64,000 bases of DNA, taken from positions 186,001 through 250,000 of the forward strand of contig CAVXFM010000004.1 in NCBI GenBank assembly GCA_963760985.1, given 5' to 3'. The translations under genes and the position numbers were made by a program. The stretch is from JACRDG01 sp963760985 (GTDB taxonomy: Bacteria > Desulfobacterota > Desulfomonilia > Desulfomonilales > Desulfomonilaceae). The notes under the pieces are model-generated. The model had not been told where the DNA came from. It worked only from the letters and a program-made list of their open reading frames with translations, and did no database searches. The stretch's first letter is position 1, and every line of letters begins with the position of its first letter. Shown here piece by piece: positions 8,517 through 17,052 of the stretch.

Positions 8517-9629
8517 CTATTCAGGTGACTTCCCGATCACCACGTTTACCACGCGGGTCTTCTTTCCCCGTCTGATCTTCATGCGCAGCACATCTCCAGG
8601 ACGCGCCCCCGCGACGATCCTGGAAAGGTGTCGACCATCCCGAATCGCCATTCCGTCAACATCAAGAATCAGGTCACCCTTGGTAATGCCCGCGCTGTAC
8701 GCAGGGGCCGCGCTGAGAACCTCATCCACCAGAGTGCCTCTCGGACCTGACAGCCCCATTTGCTTGGCTTTGTGCTCGTCCACGTCTTCCACATATATTC
8801 CGACCCATCCGCGTGCAGTCGGGACTGCCGGCCGACCTGCCTGGCCTATGATTTCGGTGAGATAGTTGGACGGTATGGCGAAGCCGATGCCTTTTCCCGA
8901 CGCGATGATGGCCGTGTTCACTCCGATGACCTGGCCGGCCATATTGAAGAGCGGACCTCCCGAGTTGCCGGGATTGATGGACGCGTCGGTCTGGATAAAG
9001 TTGTCATCCGGGCCGAGGCCGAGAAAGCGCCCCTTGCCGCTCACGATTCCGACCGTGACCGTGCTGCCCAACCCAAACGGGTTCCCCATGGCAAGCACCC
9101 ATTGGCCGACCTCCACATGAGACGAATCCCCTATCGCTGCCTTTTGGAGAGGATAAGGCGGAGTTATCTTCAGGAGCGCCAAATCAACTTTGGGGTGAAT
9201 CGCGATGACTTTCGCAGTGACGACCTTGCCCGAGGAAAGGGTGACCAGTATCTTGCTCGCTCCATCCACCACGTGCCCGTTGGTGACAATATGCCCTGCG
9301 GTGTCGCAAAAGAAGCCGCTGCCGAGACTGTCGTTCGGGGGACGTTCTCCCGATCTCAGACGTTCATCGTACAAGCGTTGATTCAGCCGGAAAAGGCGGG
9401 AAGGCGGCTGAGAGCTACTTTGAACCACTTGGCGCTCAATGGAAATGTTCACCACGACGGGACGCACTTGCTTGATGAGATCAATCAGTTCAGGACAGGC
9501 TGACGTGGCGACAGAAGCCTTTCCCACGGTGTCATCGCGAGCAGTGGCCTCCGTGGGGTAATGACACAGACACATGCCCGCCACGAGCAGCGCAATTCCC
9601 ACTCTGTAATGAACGGCCGGCACGATCAT
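8517..9629 (-). CDS. HtrA/DegP-type periplasmic serine protease with one PDZ domain
   Basis: 370 residues with an N-terminal signal or anchor segment (GIALLVAGMCLC, residues 11-22). The trypsin-like domain carries the catalytic triad: His in TNGHVVDG (about 115), Asp in PKVDLALLKI (about 148) and Ser in NPGNSGGPLF (about 223). A single PDZ domain follows (about 270-365, with GTLVDEVLSAAPAYSAGI and GDLILDVDG). One PDZ and about 360 residues resemble DegS or single-PDZ HtrA rather than two-PDZ DegP. It likely cleaves or senses misfolded envelope proteins. AGAGGG precedes the start. A run of ten G residues lies about 36-45 bases upstream of the start. Confidence 0.92.
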   Translation of the reverse strand: MIVPAVHYRVGIALLVAGMCLCHYPTEATARDDTVGKASVATSACPELIDLIKQVRPVVVNISIERQVVQSSSQPPSRLFRLNQRLYDERLRSGERPPNDSLGSGFFCDTAGHIVTNGHVVDGASKILVTLSSGKVVTAKVIAIHPKVDLALLKITPPYPLQKAAIGDSSHVEVGQWVLAMGNPFGLGSTVTVGIVSGKGRFLGLGPDDNFIQTDASINPGNSGGPLFNMAGQVIGVNTAIIASGKGIGFAIPSNYLTEIIGQAGRPAVPTARGWVGIYVEDVDEHKAKQMGLSGPRGTLVDEVLSAAPAYSAGITKGDLILDVDGMAIRDGRHLSRIVAGARPGDVLRMKIRRGKKTRVVNVVIGKSPE

Positions 9630-9664
9630 GCCAAACCCTCTTGAATGGTACGACAGGTTTCACA

Positions 9665-9674
9665 GGGGGGGGGG
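9665..9674. repeat. poly-G tract of ten upstream of htrA-like gene
   Basis: Ten consecutive G on the plus strand (C on the coding strand of the protease) between speB and the protease gene, ending 36 bases before the protease start. Its position is compatible with a promoter or 5' UTR spacer. Length variation would be expected by slippage, but no second copy is available to show it. Confidence 0.8.
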
Positions 9675-9759
9675 CCACACGCGGCATTGCCTCACTCCCT
9701 GAACGTAGTTTTCTACCAGTCCCGCGGGCCGGTGTCAACGTCCGGAGAGATGCCACGTA

Positions 9760-10617
9760 TCATGTGCGCGCATTTCCGCCGAGAATGATCAGCAGTTCCC
9801 GGATAATCTTTGCCGCGGTGATGGTACTGGTTTGGGATGGGTCCAGTCCGGGGTTAAGCTCGACCACATCTGCAGCAAGAAGATTCATGCCATTCAAGAA
9901 GCGGAACAGCCGCTCCAGGTCTTGATAAAACCACCCCCCCGGCTCAGGGTTTCCTGTTCCGGGAAAACACGAGGGGTCCAAGACATCCAGATCCAAGGTC
10001 AGGTACATGGGCAGGCGACCGATGATCTTTCCCAAGAGTCTTACCGCGCGAGGTTCCCACTCGATCAATGTGGCGTGTGCGCGCATCCACTCGAACTCTG
10101 CACGTGTACCTGCCCGCACTCCCAGTTGGATGAGACGGTGTGGCCCTATCATGTCCGCGACTCGTTTGATGACCGTCGCGTGATTCACAGCGCTCCCTTC
10201 GTACTCGTCCCGCAGATCGGAATGCGCGTCCAGGTGGATGACGTAGAAATCGCCGTACGCCTTCTTGAAGGCTTCCACTGCGGGCAAGGTAATCGTGTGC
10301 TCGCCTCCGATGAGCAGGGGACGGGCATTGCGGGCAAGTGCGTCCGCGACTCTCGTGCCTATTTCTGCCAGAGACGGTTCGACCTGTTCCGGATGCAGCG
10401 CGATATCGCCTGCATCGCAGAAGACCGCATCGGACATATCGCTATCCAGGAGCGGAGAGTATGTCTCAATGGAATCAGAGGCTTCGCGAATCGCCTGCGG
10501 CGCTTCAGCCGCGCCCCTTCGGTACGTGGAGGTGACGTCCAACGGGCAACTCAGGATCACGGGCCTCCCGGAAATGATCGGTCCCGGCTGGCAGCCGAGA
10601 AACAAAGATTGCTTCAT
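9760..10617 (-). CDS. speB: agmatinase (ureohydrolase family)
   Basis: 285 residues. It hydrolyses agmatine to putrescine and urea in the cytosol. The Mn-binding ureohydrolase motifs are present in order: GGEHTIT, HLDAHSDLRDEY, LTLDLDVLDPS and VVELNPGLD. An N-terminal PLDVTSTYRRGAAEAPQAIR segment fits agmatinases better than arginases. It is the last gene of a pdaD-speE-speB block on the minus strand, 168 bases after speE, so it uses the product of the first gene; this context supports agmatinase over arginase, guanidinobutyrase or formimidoylglutamase. Confidence 0.9.
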   Translation of the reverse strand: MKQSLFLGCQPGPIISGRPVILSCPLDVTSTYRRGAAEAPQAIREASDSIETYSPLLDSDMSDAVFCDAGDIALHPEQVEPSLAEIGTRVADALARNARPLLIGGEHTITLPAVEAFKKAYGDFYVIHLDAHSDLRDEYEGSAVNHATVIKRVADMIGPHRLIQLGVRAGTRAEFEWMRAHATLIEWEPRAVRLLGKIIGRLPMYLTLDLDVLDPSCFPGTGNPEPGGWFYQDLERLFRFLNGMNLLAADVVELNPGLDPSQTSTITAAKIIRELLIILGGNART

Positions 10618-10785
10618 GAATCACTCAACCACACAGCCCGAGTCGTGGCGCCATTGCGCAGGAAGCCACGCACGTCCATGAGTATAACCGGCAAGAAACA
10701 GCCGTGTTGCCTTGAAGTTCTCGGGCAGGAACACCTCGTGGACGTACCCTTCTCGTAAAAGGGTCCCTGCACTGAAAACTCATGT

Positions 10786-11652
10786 TCACAGGAAACTCTT
10801 GTGCACCAGCTTTCTCACAAACACCGGCAGAGCAAAGGCCCCGCGGTGCACTTCAGCGGTATAGTAATGGAGCCTGTTGTGGAGGTACGGGGCCAACTCG
10901 GCCGGGGCCTCCTGCAGAGGATCGTGGGAAGCGGAACAAAGAGTAAACGACCACAACCCTCCAGGATAACAAGGTATGGTTGCCAGATAAGGCCACAGGC
11001 GTTGCGGCCCGAATACCTGAGCGAGATTCCTCACTGCGAGCATGAAGTTTTTCTCCATGAAAAGAGGACTCTCACTCTGGCACACCATGGCTCCGCCCTT
11101 CTTGAGGCTTCTTTTCACCGAGTCATAGAAAGAGGTCTCGAAGAGGACTGCAGCAGGTCCCACCGGATCGGTAGAATCGACGAGCACCACATCGAATTCC
11201 TCCTGAAATTGCCTCACGTACGCGGCCCCGTCCCCGAGCACTACCTTGACGCGCGGATCGTTCAGCCCGGATGCGATTTCCGGAAAGAATTCCCGGCACG
11301 AGCTTACCACCAGCGGATCGATTTCGCAGAGGGTCACGGATTCAACCCCCGGATACTTCACCACTTCGGTGACCGCTCCCCCGTCGCCCCCACCTATGAT
11401 CAGGACCTTTTTGGCATCTGACACCACAGACAACGCGGGATGCACAATCATCTCGTGGTACACGAACGCATCCTTTTCGGTGAGCATAAAACATCCGTCA
11501 AGCACCAGCACGCGCCCCACTGCCACGGTGTCGAAAATTTCCACTGTTTGAAAATCGCTCTTACCCTCGAACAGCTTATGCGTGCATCGCACGGAAAAGC
11601 CCGTCCGGTCCTCGAATCTCTCGGTAAACCATTCGTCATGTGTTACGGACAT
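10786..11652 (-). CDS. speE: spermidine synthase
   Basis: 288 residues. It transfers an aminopropyl group from decarboxylated SAM to putrescine. The N-terminal beta domain (EWFTERFEDRTG, then FQTVEIFDTVAVGRVLVLDG) is followed by the Rossmann core with VLIIGGGDGGAVTEVVKYPG, the acidic CEIDPLVV and LVDSTDPVGPA, which carries the catalytic Asp region. Its start overlaps the end of pdaD by ten bases, so the two are translationally coupled. No SAM decarboxylase gene lies in the window. Confidence 0.95.
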   Translation of the reverse strand: MSVTHDEWFTERFEDRTGFSVRCTHKLFEGKSDFQTVEIFDTVAVGRVLVLDGCFMLTEKDAFVYHEMIVHPALSVVSDAKKVLIIGGGDGGAVTEVVKYPGVESVTLCEIDPLVVSSCREFFPEIASGLNDPRVKVVLGDGAAYVRQFQEEFDVVLVDSTDPVGPAAVLFETSFYDSVKRSLKKGGAMVCQSESPLFMEKNFMLAVRNLAQVFGPQRLWPYLATIPCYPGGLWSFTLCSASHDPLQEAPAELAPYLHNRLHYYTAEVHRGAFALPVFVRKLVHKSFL

Positions 11653-12113
11653 AGCACCACCGCCGCAAAAACCGCTCCCATCCTTTGGACGACGTGGGTA
11701 GCAGAAATACTCCTGATTTCACGGATCCGCACGCCCCGCACCGACTCCATCCCCTCTCGTACCATCTGTCTGGCCGCATGCTCACATGCCTGAGGAAGGC
11801 CGATGTACGTGAATTCCATAATCAGGCCGGGAGCAGCAGGATCTTCCGGGATGCCCACCGCTACCGCAGCGGAGATGACTCTGCCAGGTTCAGTGAAGGT
11901 CAGTGCGCCGTACGCCACGGGCACAAAAGAACCCTTCTGCAATTCGTACGGCTCAATTTCAAGACACCGGGGAGGCAGGATGCTACTCATCTTCACCAGA
12001 TTGGTATCTCCCACCTTCGCGTCGAGAAGCGCGGCATCGAACGCGTTAAGTTCCGTTGAAGCATCACCGCGGCCAGCGGTAAGAAAAAACTTGGTGGCCA
12101 CAGGTCCGAACAT
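11643..12113 (-). CDS. pdaD: pyruvoyl-dependent arginine decarboxylase
   Basis: 156 residues from ATG 12113, preceded by AGGGGTG at good spacing; this start gives the standard PdaD N-terminus (MFGPVATKFFLTAG). The proenzyme self-cleaves at the serine of KMSSILPP to create the pyruvoyl cofactor; the conserved Glu in IMEFTYIGLP matches the active-site region. It turns arginine into agmatine. It heads a pdaD-speE-speB operon with a ten-base overlap to speE. Together these give arginine to agmatine to putrescine to spermidine. Confidence 0.93.
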   Translation of the reverse strand: MFGPVATKFFLTAGRGDASTELNAFDAALLDAKVGDTNLVKMSSILPPRCLEIEPYELQKGSFVPVAYGALTFTEPGRVISAAVAVGIPEDPAAPGLIMEFTYIGLPQACEHAARQMVREGMESVRGVRIREIRSISATHVVQRMGAVFAAVVLCP

Positions 12114-12299
12114 GTACACCCCTAAAATATCAGCGAAACCGTTCACCGCCCTGGTTTGCAGGGTCAATATCCCGAAAAACCTCTCGCACGCTGCGTGCGG
12201 TATCTTCTAAGCTTTCGGTCAGGTGAGCGGATGCAAATTACGGTTACCGGACTCTTCCTGCAACCGGGCTAAGTTGGTCTGTACTTCCACACCGCAGAG

Positions 12300-12336
12300 T
12301 TAAGGCAGGGCCTTCCTGGAAGCAGGAAGGGCAGCG
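12300..12336 (-). terminator. hairpin after the 12365-13582 gene
   Basis: Inverted arms CCTTCCT and AGGAAGG around GGAAGC, about 30-50 bases past the stop of the unknown envelope protein. No T-run follows on the minus strand, so it is only a possible terminator or mRNA 3'-end hairpin. Confidence 0.35.
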
Positions 12337-12364
12337 GCCGGCATAAGGTCGCAACACTGCGGCC

Positions 12365-13582
12365 CTATTCCTGAGCCTCATCCTGTTGACACTCAGTGAT
12401 GATTTCTCTCTTCATCTGGTCGATCTCTTCGCGGATAGCCTCACGGCTTCCGTGAATAAACATTTCGTTCTTGGCCATGCGATCTTCAAGGACTTGCACC
12501 TTCGGAAGCATGAAAAATACTGTGTACACGCCAAGAAAAACAAGCAAGATCAAGTTCGCTATCTGGACTGCCCACAACCAGAATCCGGAATGAGCCTCCG
12601 ATCGCCTTGAGCTGTTTTCAGAGCGGCTGGTTCTTGAAGCACTGACAACAGGCTTGGGTGGCACTTTGGTTTCCTGGACATGGGAAGGCTCGGGCTTCGC
12701 AGAAATCCCTGCGTGGGAAGGCACGCGGAGGTCCGAAGATATCTCAATCGGGATTCGCCGTGTTTCTCGTACCTCGTTCCCCTGGTACACGCGAATGGTG
12801 ATCTCTCTTCCGTCGAGTTGCGCCAAAAGAGCCGGATCCGGTTCGGGGATCAGCACGATGAAGATCCCTTGCTCTGCGGGCACGGTGAACCGATGCCACT
12901 CCTCCTTGGGAATTTTCGTCTGTTCGAGCTTTCTTCTAATCTGACCGAGCACGAAACCCTTTTCGGGGATGTCAACTCCCAGGGTCTGCTCCTTGCCGGT
13001 GCGATTGTCCACGTTAATAATTTCGCCACGTTTGAGATTACTCTCATTAAACACTACTGCGGTCTTGTCCACATTGATCGACACATCGCGACCAGCACCC
13101 AGTTGAACGGTACGCTCTCTTTCGCTGACCGACTCAGCGGAGATTACCGGCTGATGGTCAACACGTATGGAAAAAAGGTCCGCGAGTTTCTTTCCTGCAA
13201 ACAGGTTATGGTTGGATTTGTCCACGATTTTCACACCGATGGACTTTATCATCGATTCCTGGAACACGTTGGAAATGCGGTCGTACATGGGGCCGGCAAA
13301 GGGCACGGGCCTACTGATCCGATTATCCGTAGCGATCCACTCCACCTGAAGTAGCGCGACATTTCTGAGGAGATTCCGGTTTCCGGTATTCAATTTCAGT
13401 GCAAAAAAGCGGAATTTGTCTCTAGGATTCGTCTTTTTTATCACCACTTCTTTCTTTTCTACTGCCACGTTCAGTTTCGGCACAAAATTCCCGTCTGCGT
13501 CCTTGATTCCGTACGTCTCGCACAAACCTGTATGCGAAAACAAGGGACAGGCCAAGAGAAACCAAAGCCAGCAACAGGCCAC
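12365..13582 (-). CDS. unknown secreted/anchored envelope protein with C-terminal TM and coiled tail
   Basis: 405 residues as read from GTG 13582. Parts: N-terminal hydrophobic segment, a long beta-rich extracytoplasmic region (about 25-280), a Pro/Ser-rich linker (about 285-330), one membrane segment (WAVQIANLILLVFLGVYTV, about 338-358) and a charged helical cytoplasmic tail. No family is recognised. The start is suspect: a better start, ATG 13625, opens a typical signal peptide (MSRKKRQ, then GLLLALVSLGLSLV) in the next frame. A one-base shift near 13535-13550 (a TTTT run) or at a GTAC near 13510 would join the two. If so, the gene runs 12365-13625. It lies between rnhB and the polyamine operon on the same strand. 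Confidence 0.65.
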   Translation of the reverse strand: MACCWLWFLLACPLFSHTGLCETYGIKDADGNFVPKLNVAVEKKEVVIKKTNPRDKFRFFALKLNTGNRNLLRNVALLQVEWIATDNRISRPVPFAGPMYDRISNVFQESMIKSIGVKIVDKSNHNLFAGKKLADLFSIRVDHQPVISAESVSERERTVQLGAGRDVSINVDKTAVVFNESNLKRGEIINVDNRTGKEQTLGVDIPEKGFVLGQIRRKLEQTKIPKEEWHRFTVPAEQGIFIVLIPEPDPALLAQLDGREITIRVYQGNEVRETRRIPIEISSDLRVPSHAGISAKPEPSHVQETKVPPKPVVSASRTSRSENSSRRSEAHSGFWLWAVQIANLILLVFLGVYTVFFMLPKVQVLEDRMAKNEMFIHGSREAIREEIDQMKREIITECQQDEAQE

Positions 13583-13724
13583 GCGTGACCTGCCCGTACC
13601 ACATTTGTCGTTTCTTCCGGCTCATCACGGTCTGCTCACCTGGGACGTCCGACTGGAAAAAATAGAGGTTTTTCTTAAAGTTGCGGTATCTTAACAGGGG
13701 AAGACCGGAAAATCAACGAATAAG

Positions 13725-14398
13725 TTACTCATTGAACAGTGCGAGACTCTCCTGTACGTGCTCTTTCACGCCGCGGAAGTGAATCCGATGCGCAGGAGAA
13801 GTCCCGTTTCTCGCAATGGCTTCACGATGCTCTTTGGTGCCGATCCCTTGTGGCGGTGAAAACCATACGCGGGAAATTGCTCGTGCAATTCGCTCATGAT
13901 GCGATCGCGTGTCACCTTGGCAAGGATCGCCCCGGCAGCAACCGAACAGCTCAATCTGTCTCCTCCGATGATGGACCGTTGCGGTATCTCCAGATCCAGC
14001 TTAATGGGACCGTCGATCAAGAGGAAGTCCGGAGAAGGCGCGATTCCTGCCACTGCTCTGGTCATGGCGAGCCGAGCAGCTTGCAGAATGTTGATTTGAT
14101 TTATGACATCCACCGACACTATGCCGACACCCGTGGCAATGGCGACGTCCTGAATCTCCGCAAAGAGTTTTTCCCGAACTTTCGCGCTCAGCAACTTCGA
14201 GTCATTCAGTCCCGGAATCGGCACTCCCCTCGGCAAGACCACGGCAGCGGCCACCACAGGGCCGGCTAACGGTCCGCGACCTGCTTCGTCCACTCCGGCA
14301 ATCCGGAAAGCTCCTCCCTCTGCGGCTTGTTGTTCGAAAGCGAATGAAGGGAAGGTCTTGCTCGCATTCCGTTTCAGTTGAGTCATGTGATTCACCAT
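13725..14398 (-). CDS. rnhB: ribonuclease HII (one-base frameshift near 13846)
   Basis: 224 residues once a missing base is restored in the CCC run at 13845-13847 (just after HRHKG). The uninterrupted upstream frame would otherwise end in an unrelated tail at 13766. The restored tail (GTKEHREAIARNGTSPAHR) is the standard RNase HII C-terminus and ends at a stop at 13725. The N-terminal active-site motifs are VDEAGRGPLAGPVVAAAV and LNDSKLL. RNase HII cuts RNA in RNA-DNA hybrids and single ribonucleotides in duplex DNA, with two divalent metals. Starts at ATG 14398 or 14386 are both possible. Confidence 0.9.
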
Positions 14399-14882
14399 AG
14401 GGGCTTACGTATATGCATGGCCTTCATATTGCCCAACCGCGGCGCATAGGCATACGTGAAACTTGCGGAACGCCGCCAGATTTCACTCGCATTGTTTTCT
14501 CGGACCACATGTTCATAGCACAACCCTTTGATCGATTGATACCCCGCCGCCCTTGTGAGTGACCACCATGCTCCAGGGTGAGGATTTCTGAGGCCGCCAA
14601 GTCCACCGGCCAGGCCATCCATGATCCCTTTGGTTGGCACTTTATTGCAAGTTTCCGCAATCGGAAGTGAATTATGACAACCTCCGCTTCGTGGGCAACG
14701 TTTCGGCAAAAGAATTGGCTTCCTGAAGGTTTTTTTTGAGAGAAATGTTTTGGACGGGGCCGACTGTTCTGGTAAATCATTTGGGACCGACCCCGGGGGG
14801 ATTGAGCGAGTCGGAACGGACGTCGAAGCCGCGCTCCAATCCGTAGCTCAACCGGCCTGATTCACCGAGTGAGGAGTTCAAT
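14399..14882. other. intergenic region, no gene recognised
   Basis: About 480 bases between divergent rnhB and the coiled-coil gene. Minus-strand frames of 105-118 codons exist but have no ribosome-binding site, motif or reasonable composition. It probably holds both promoters; no convincing -35/-10 pair was picked out. Confidence 0.4.
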
Positions 14883-16373
14883 ATGATCAATTTGATCGAG
14901 CATGTGCTCGGACTGACCGACAAACTTATGGGAAGCCTTTTAGACTGGCCATTTCTTCTTTTTGTGGTGGTCGTCTGGATCATGAGCCGATACCGGGATC
15001 AGATCGGCTCCATGCTTGACCGGCGGGGAGCAGTGGGAGCCGGAGTGGTAATCAAGGCAGTGCGACGGGAAATGGAACCGGTGCTTACCCAAGTTGCAGG
15101 ACTGGGGCAGGCAGTATCCGACTTGAGGTACGAGGTGGAAAGACTCCAGGCTCTGCACGCAGAAAACCGCCTATCACGGGTACTCGAACCGGTGAACCAG
15201 AAGATCAAGACCCTCCAGGAAGCGATTGCCCGCACTCAGGCGCACACAGAAAAGATGATCAGCAAGGATGTACCTGACGCGCTGAGTCAAGAGCGAGCTT
15301 CGGTGCGAGGGGAGATTGAGACCGTGCGACAGTCCGTGGACCAGCAGGCAGCACGGATCGAAACACGCGCTGCACAGGAAGCGGTCGATCGGATCGGCGC
15401 TCAGGTGGAAGCGGCTCGGGTAGAACTCGAATCCGTGACCAAGATGTTACGGGACTTGCAGTCTCACTCGGAAAAGCTCGCCAGCAAGACCTCAACCGAA
15501 CAGCTCAAACAAGAGATCGACTCCCTGGCGCAAGACTCGGTGGAATTGAAATCATCGCTCGCGCGTCTGGATGCGGCAACGCGGTCTCTTTCCACTGAAC
15601 TGGCCGACAGACTCGACCAAGAAGTGGGCCCGGTTCGTGGGGTGTTGGAAGGCCTTCAGGAATCCGTCGGCAGACTCGGGCAAGGCTTGGAGCAAGCTGC
15701 GACAAGAGATGTGACCGACCGTTTGCAGAGCGAAGTCGCACCCCTCACCAAAGAGCTGGCCGCTTTGAGGGAAACCGTGGGTCGCTTTGAGGCAGCAATC
15801 AATACGACCTCTCAGGAATTGGGAGAACGACTGAACAAAGAGGTGTCTCCTATTACCCTGGAAATTTCCGCGGTCAAGTCTGCGGTCGAGCACTTGGACG
15901 CGCAAGTAGCGAGTGCCGCTTCCCGAGACGTGACACAGCAATTGCAAGAGGATCTGGTCCCGCTGACCACCGGTCTGGGTGAGGTGAAAGCGTCTGTTGC
16001 GGGTCTGGAGGAAAAGGTGCTTTCCGCTCCCAAGGAAATTGAAGCACGCCTTGCCGAGGAATTGGGACGCATCAACCCAGAAGTTGACGCGCTCAAAGCG
16101 GCGGTGGAACTCCTCAAGTCTCAGCCCGCCGCGGCCTCGACAAAGGGGCCTGGCGCTCCGGAGCCAGAGGGTACGGGACCCAAAAACGACGTCCTTGCTA
16201 CCATAAGGAAAGCCCTGACTTCGTCAGGCCGGGCAGGGAGACGCATCGACTCACTCGCAAAAGCAGCGGGCATCTCCGAAGATCAGGCATTGGAGATCCT
16301 CACGTCCTCTGGGGATTTTACCCTGGCAACCAATAGCAAAGGCCAACGAACCGCACGTCTCGCGCGAAGATAA
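14883..16373 (+). CDS. membrane-anchored coiled-coil protein with C-terminal helical/winged domain
   Basis: 496 residues from ATG 14883 with GAGGAG upstream. One N-terminal membrane segment (WPFLLFVVVVWIM, about 21-35) is followed by about 400 residues of near-continuous coiled coil containing imperfect repeats: units of the type SRDVTxxLQxxxxPLTxxLxxLxxxVxxL recur at about residues 270-300 and 340-375. A short acidic/Pro linker (about 420-435) leads to a compact C-terminal domain (VLATIRKALTSSG, then IDSLAKAAGISEDQALEILTSSG) that looks like a small winged-helix or helical DNA/protein-binding fold. Similar architectures occur in chemotaxis-like and RmuC-like proteins, but no family is recognised. 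Its role is unknown. Confidence 0.8.
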   Translation: MINLIEHVLGLTDKLMGSLLDWPFLLFVVVVWIMSRYRDQIGSMLDRRGAVGAGVVIKAVRREMEPVLTQVAGLGQAVSDLRYEVERLQALHAENRLSRVLEPVNQKIKTLQEAIARTQAHTEKMISKDVPDALSQERASVRGEIETVRQSVDQQAARIETRAAQEAVDRIGAQVEAARVELESVTKMLRDLQSHSEKLASKTSTEQLKQEIDSLAQDSVELKSSLARLDAATRSLSTELADRLDQEVGPVRGVLEGLQESVGRLGQGLEQAATRDVTDRLQSEVAPLTKELAALRETVGRFEAAINTTSQELGERLNKEVSPITLEISAVKSAVEHLDAQVASAASRDVTQQLQEDLVPLTTGLGEVKASVAGLEEKVLSAPKEIEARLAEELGRINPEVDALKAAVELLKSQPAAASTKGPGAPEPEGTGPKNDVLATIRKALTSSGRAGRRIDSLAKAAGISEDQALEILTSSGDFTLATNSKGQRTARLARR

Positions 16374-16743
16374 TCCTTTCCGATCCCAGGAGCCTCGGAA
16401 CATCCGCTGAAAAGGTGCGCCGGGGCTCTTCCTGCAATCACCCCATTCAGAAGGTTCACGACTGATTCTTGGGAAGTTGGCGTTCATCTGCAACGTTGCC
16501 GCGCGTCCATGGCGCTCGGCGAAAAGGAAGCTCGCGGATGAATGACGCGGCGGTCGCCATGCCAGGCCTTTTTGAGCGGCAGATTCAGCACCTGGCAGAA
16601 ACTACAAATCGGTATGAGTGGACCGGAGGGATCTCTGCGCATTCCGCGCACGGACGTGGTACGCGAGGTCCAAGGTAGCGTGAATTTGGGTATCGTCGCG
16701 TGGGGTATCTTGTCGCGCCGAAAATGGCGTGCACGGGCGAGTC
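16374..16743. other. intergenic region, nothing recognised
   Basis: About 370 bases between the coiled-coil gene and tRNA-Cys. Short plus-strand frames have no ribosome-binding site or motif. A weak CGCC/GGCG hairpin near 16715 on the minus strand could end the tRNA transcript but is not convincing. Confidence 0.4.
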
Positions 16744-16818
16744 TGGAGGCGGCTGGCGGAATTGAACCGCCGAATAACGGTTTTGCAGACCGTCGCCTTA
16801 CCGCTTGGCTAAGCCGCC
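16744..16818 (-). tRNA. tRNA-Cys (GCA), CCA encoded
   Basis: The minus strand folds as a cloverleaf: acceptor GGCGGCT with AGCCGCC, anticodon stem ACGGT/ACCGT around loop CTGCAAA (anticodon GCA), T stem GGCGG/CCGCC around TTCAATT. Discriminator base U73 is the cysteine identity base, and CCA follows in the DNA (16744-16746). The body without CCA is 72 nt, normal for a type-I tRNA. Confidence 0.97.
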
Positions 16819-16833
16819 TCTTGTGTGGAGCGC

Positions 16834-16862
16834 ATTCTAAACGGTCCTGAGAATCGTGTCAA
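16834..16862 (-). promoter_or_regulatory. sigma-70 promoter of tRNA-Cys
   Basis: On the minus strand TTGACA (16862-16857), a 17-base spacer and TAGAAT (16839-16834), with the tRNA 5' end 15 bases further on. -35 is perfect and -10 has one mismatch. Confidence 0.85.
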
Positions 16863-17052
16863 GAGCGAGGACGCTCCAAAAGGGGCGCGTGCAGGGAAAT
16901 GCGATCATGTGCCAAGCGTCTCCTTCCCGGGAATTTTCCTTTGCTGCGGGAACGAACTGACCTATCATCGTGTTCTCAGGCCTGTGCCGTCGCTGTGGTA
17001 CAGGGAACCCGCCCACAGCCTCAAGAGGTGCCTGCGAATCGAGGTGATACGC

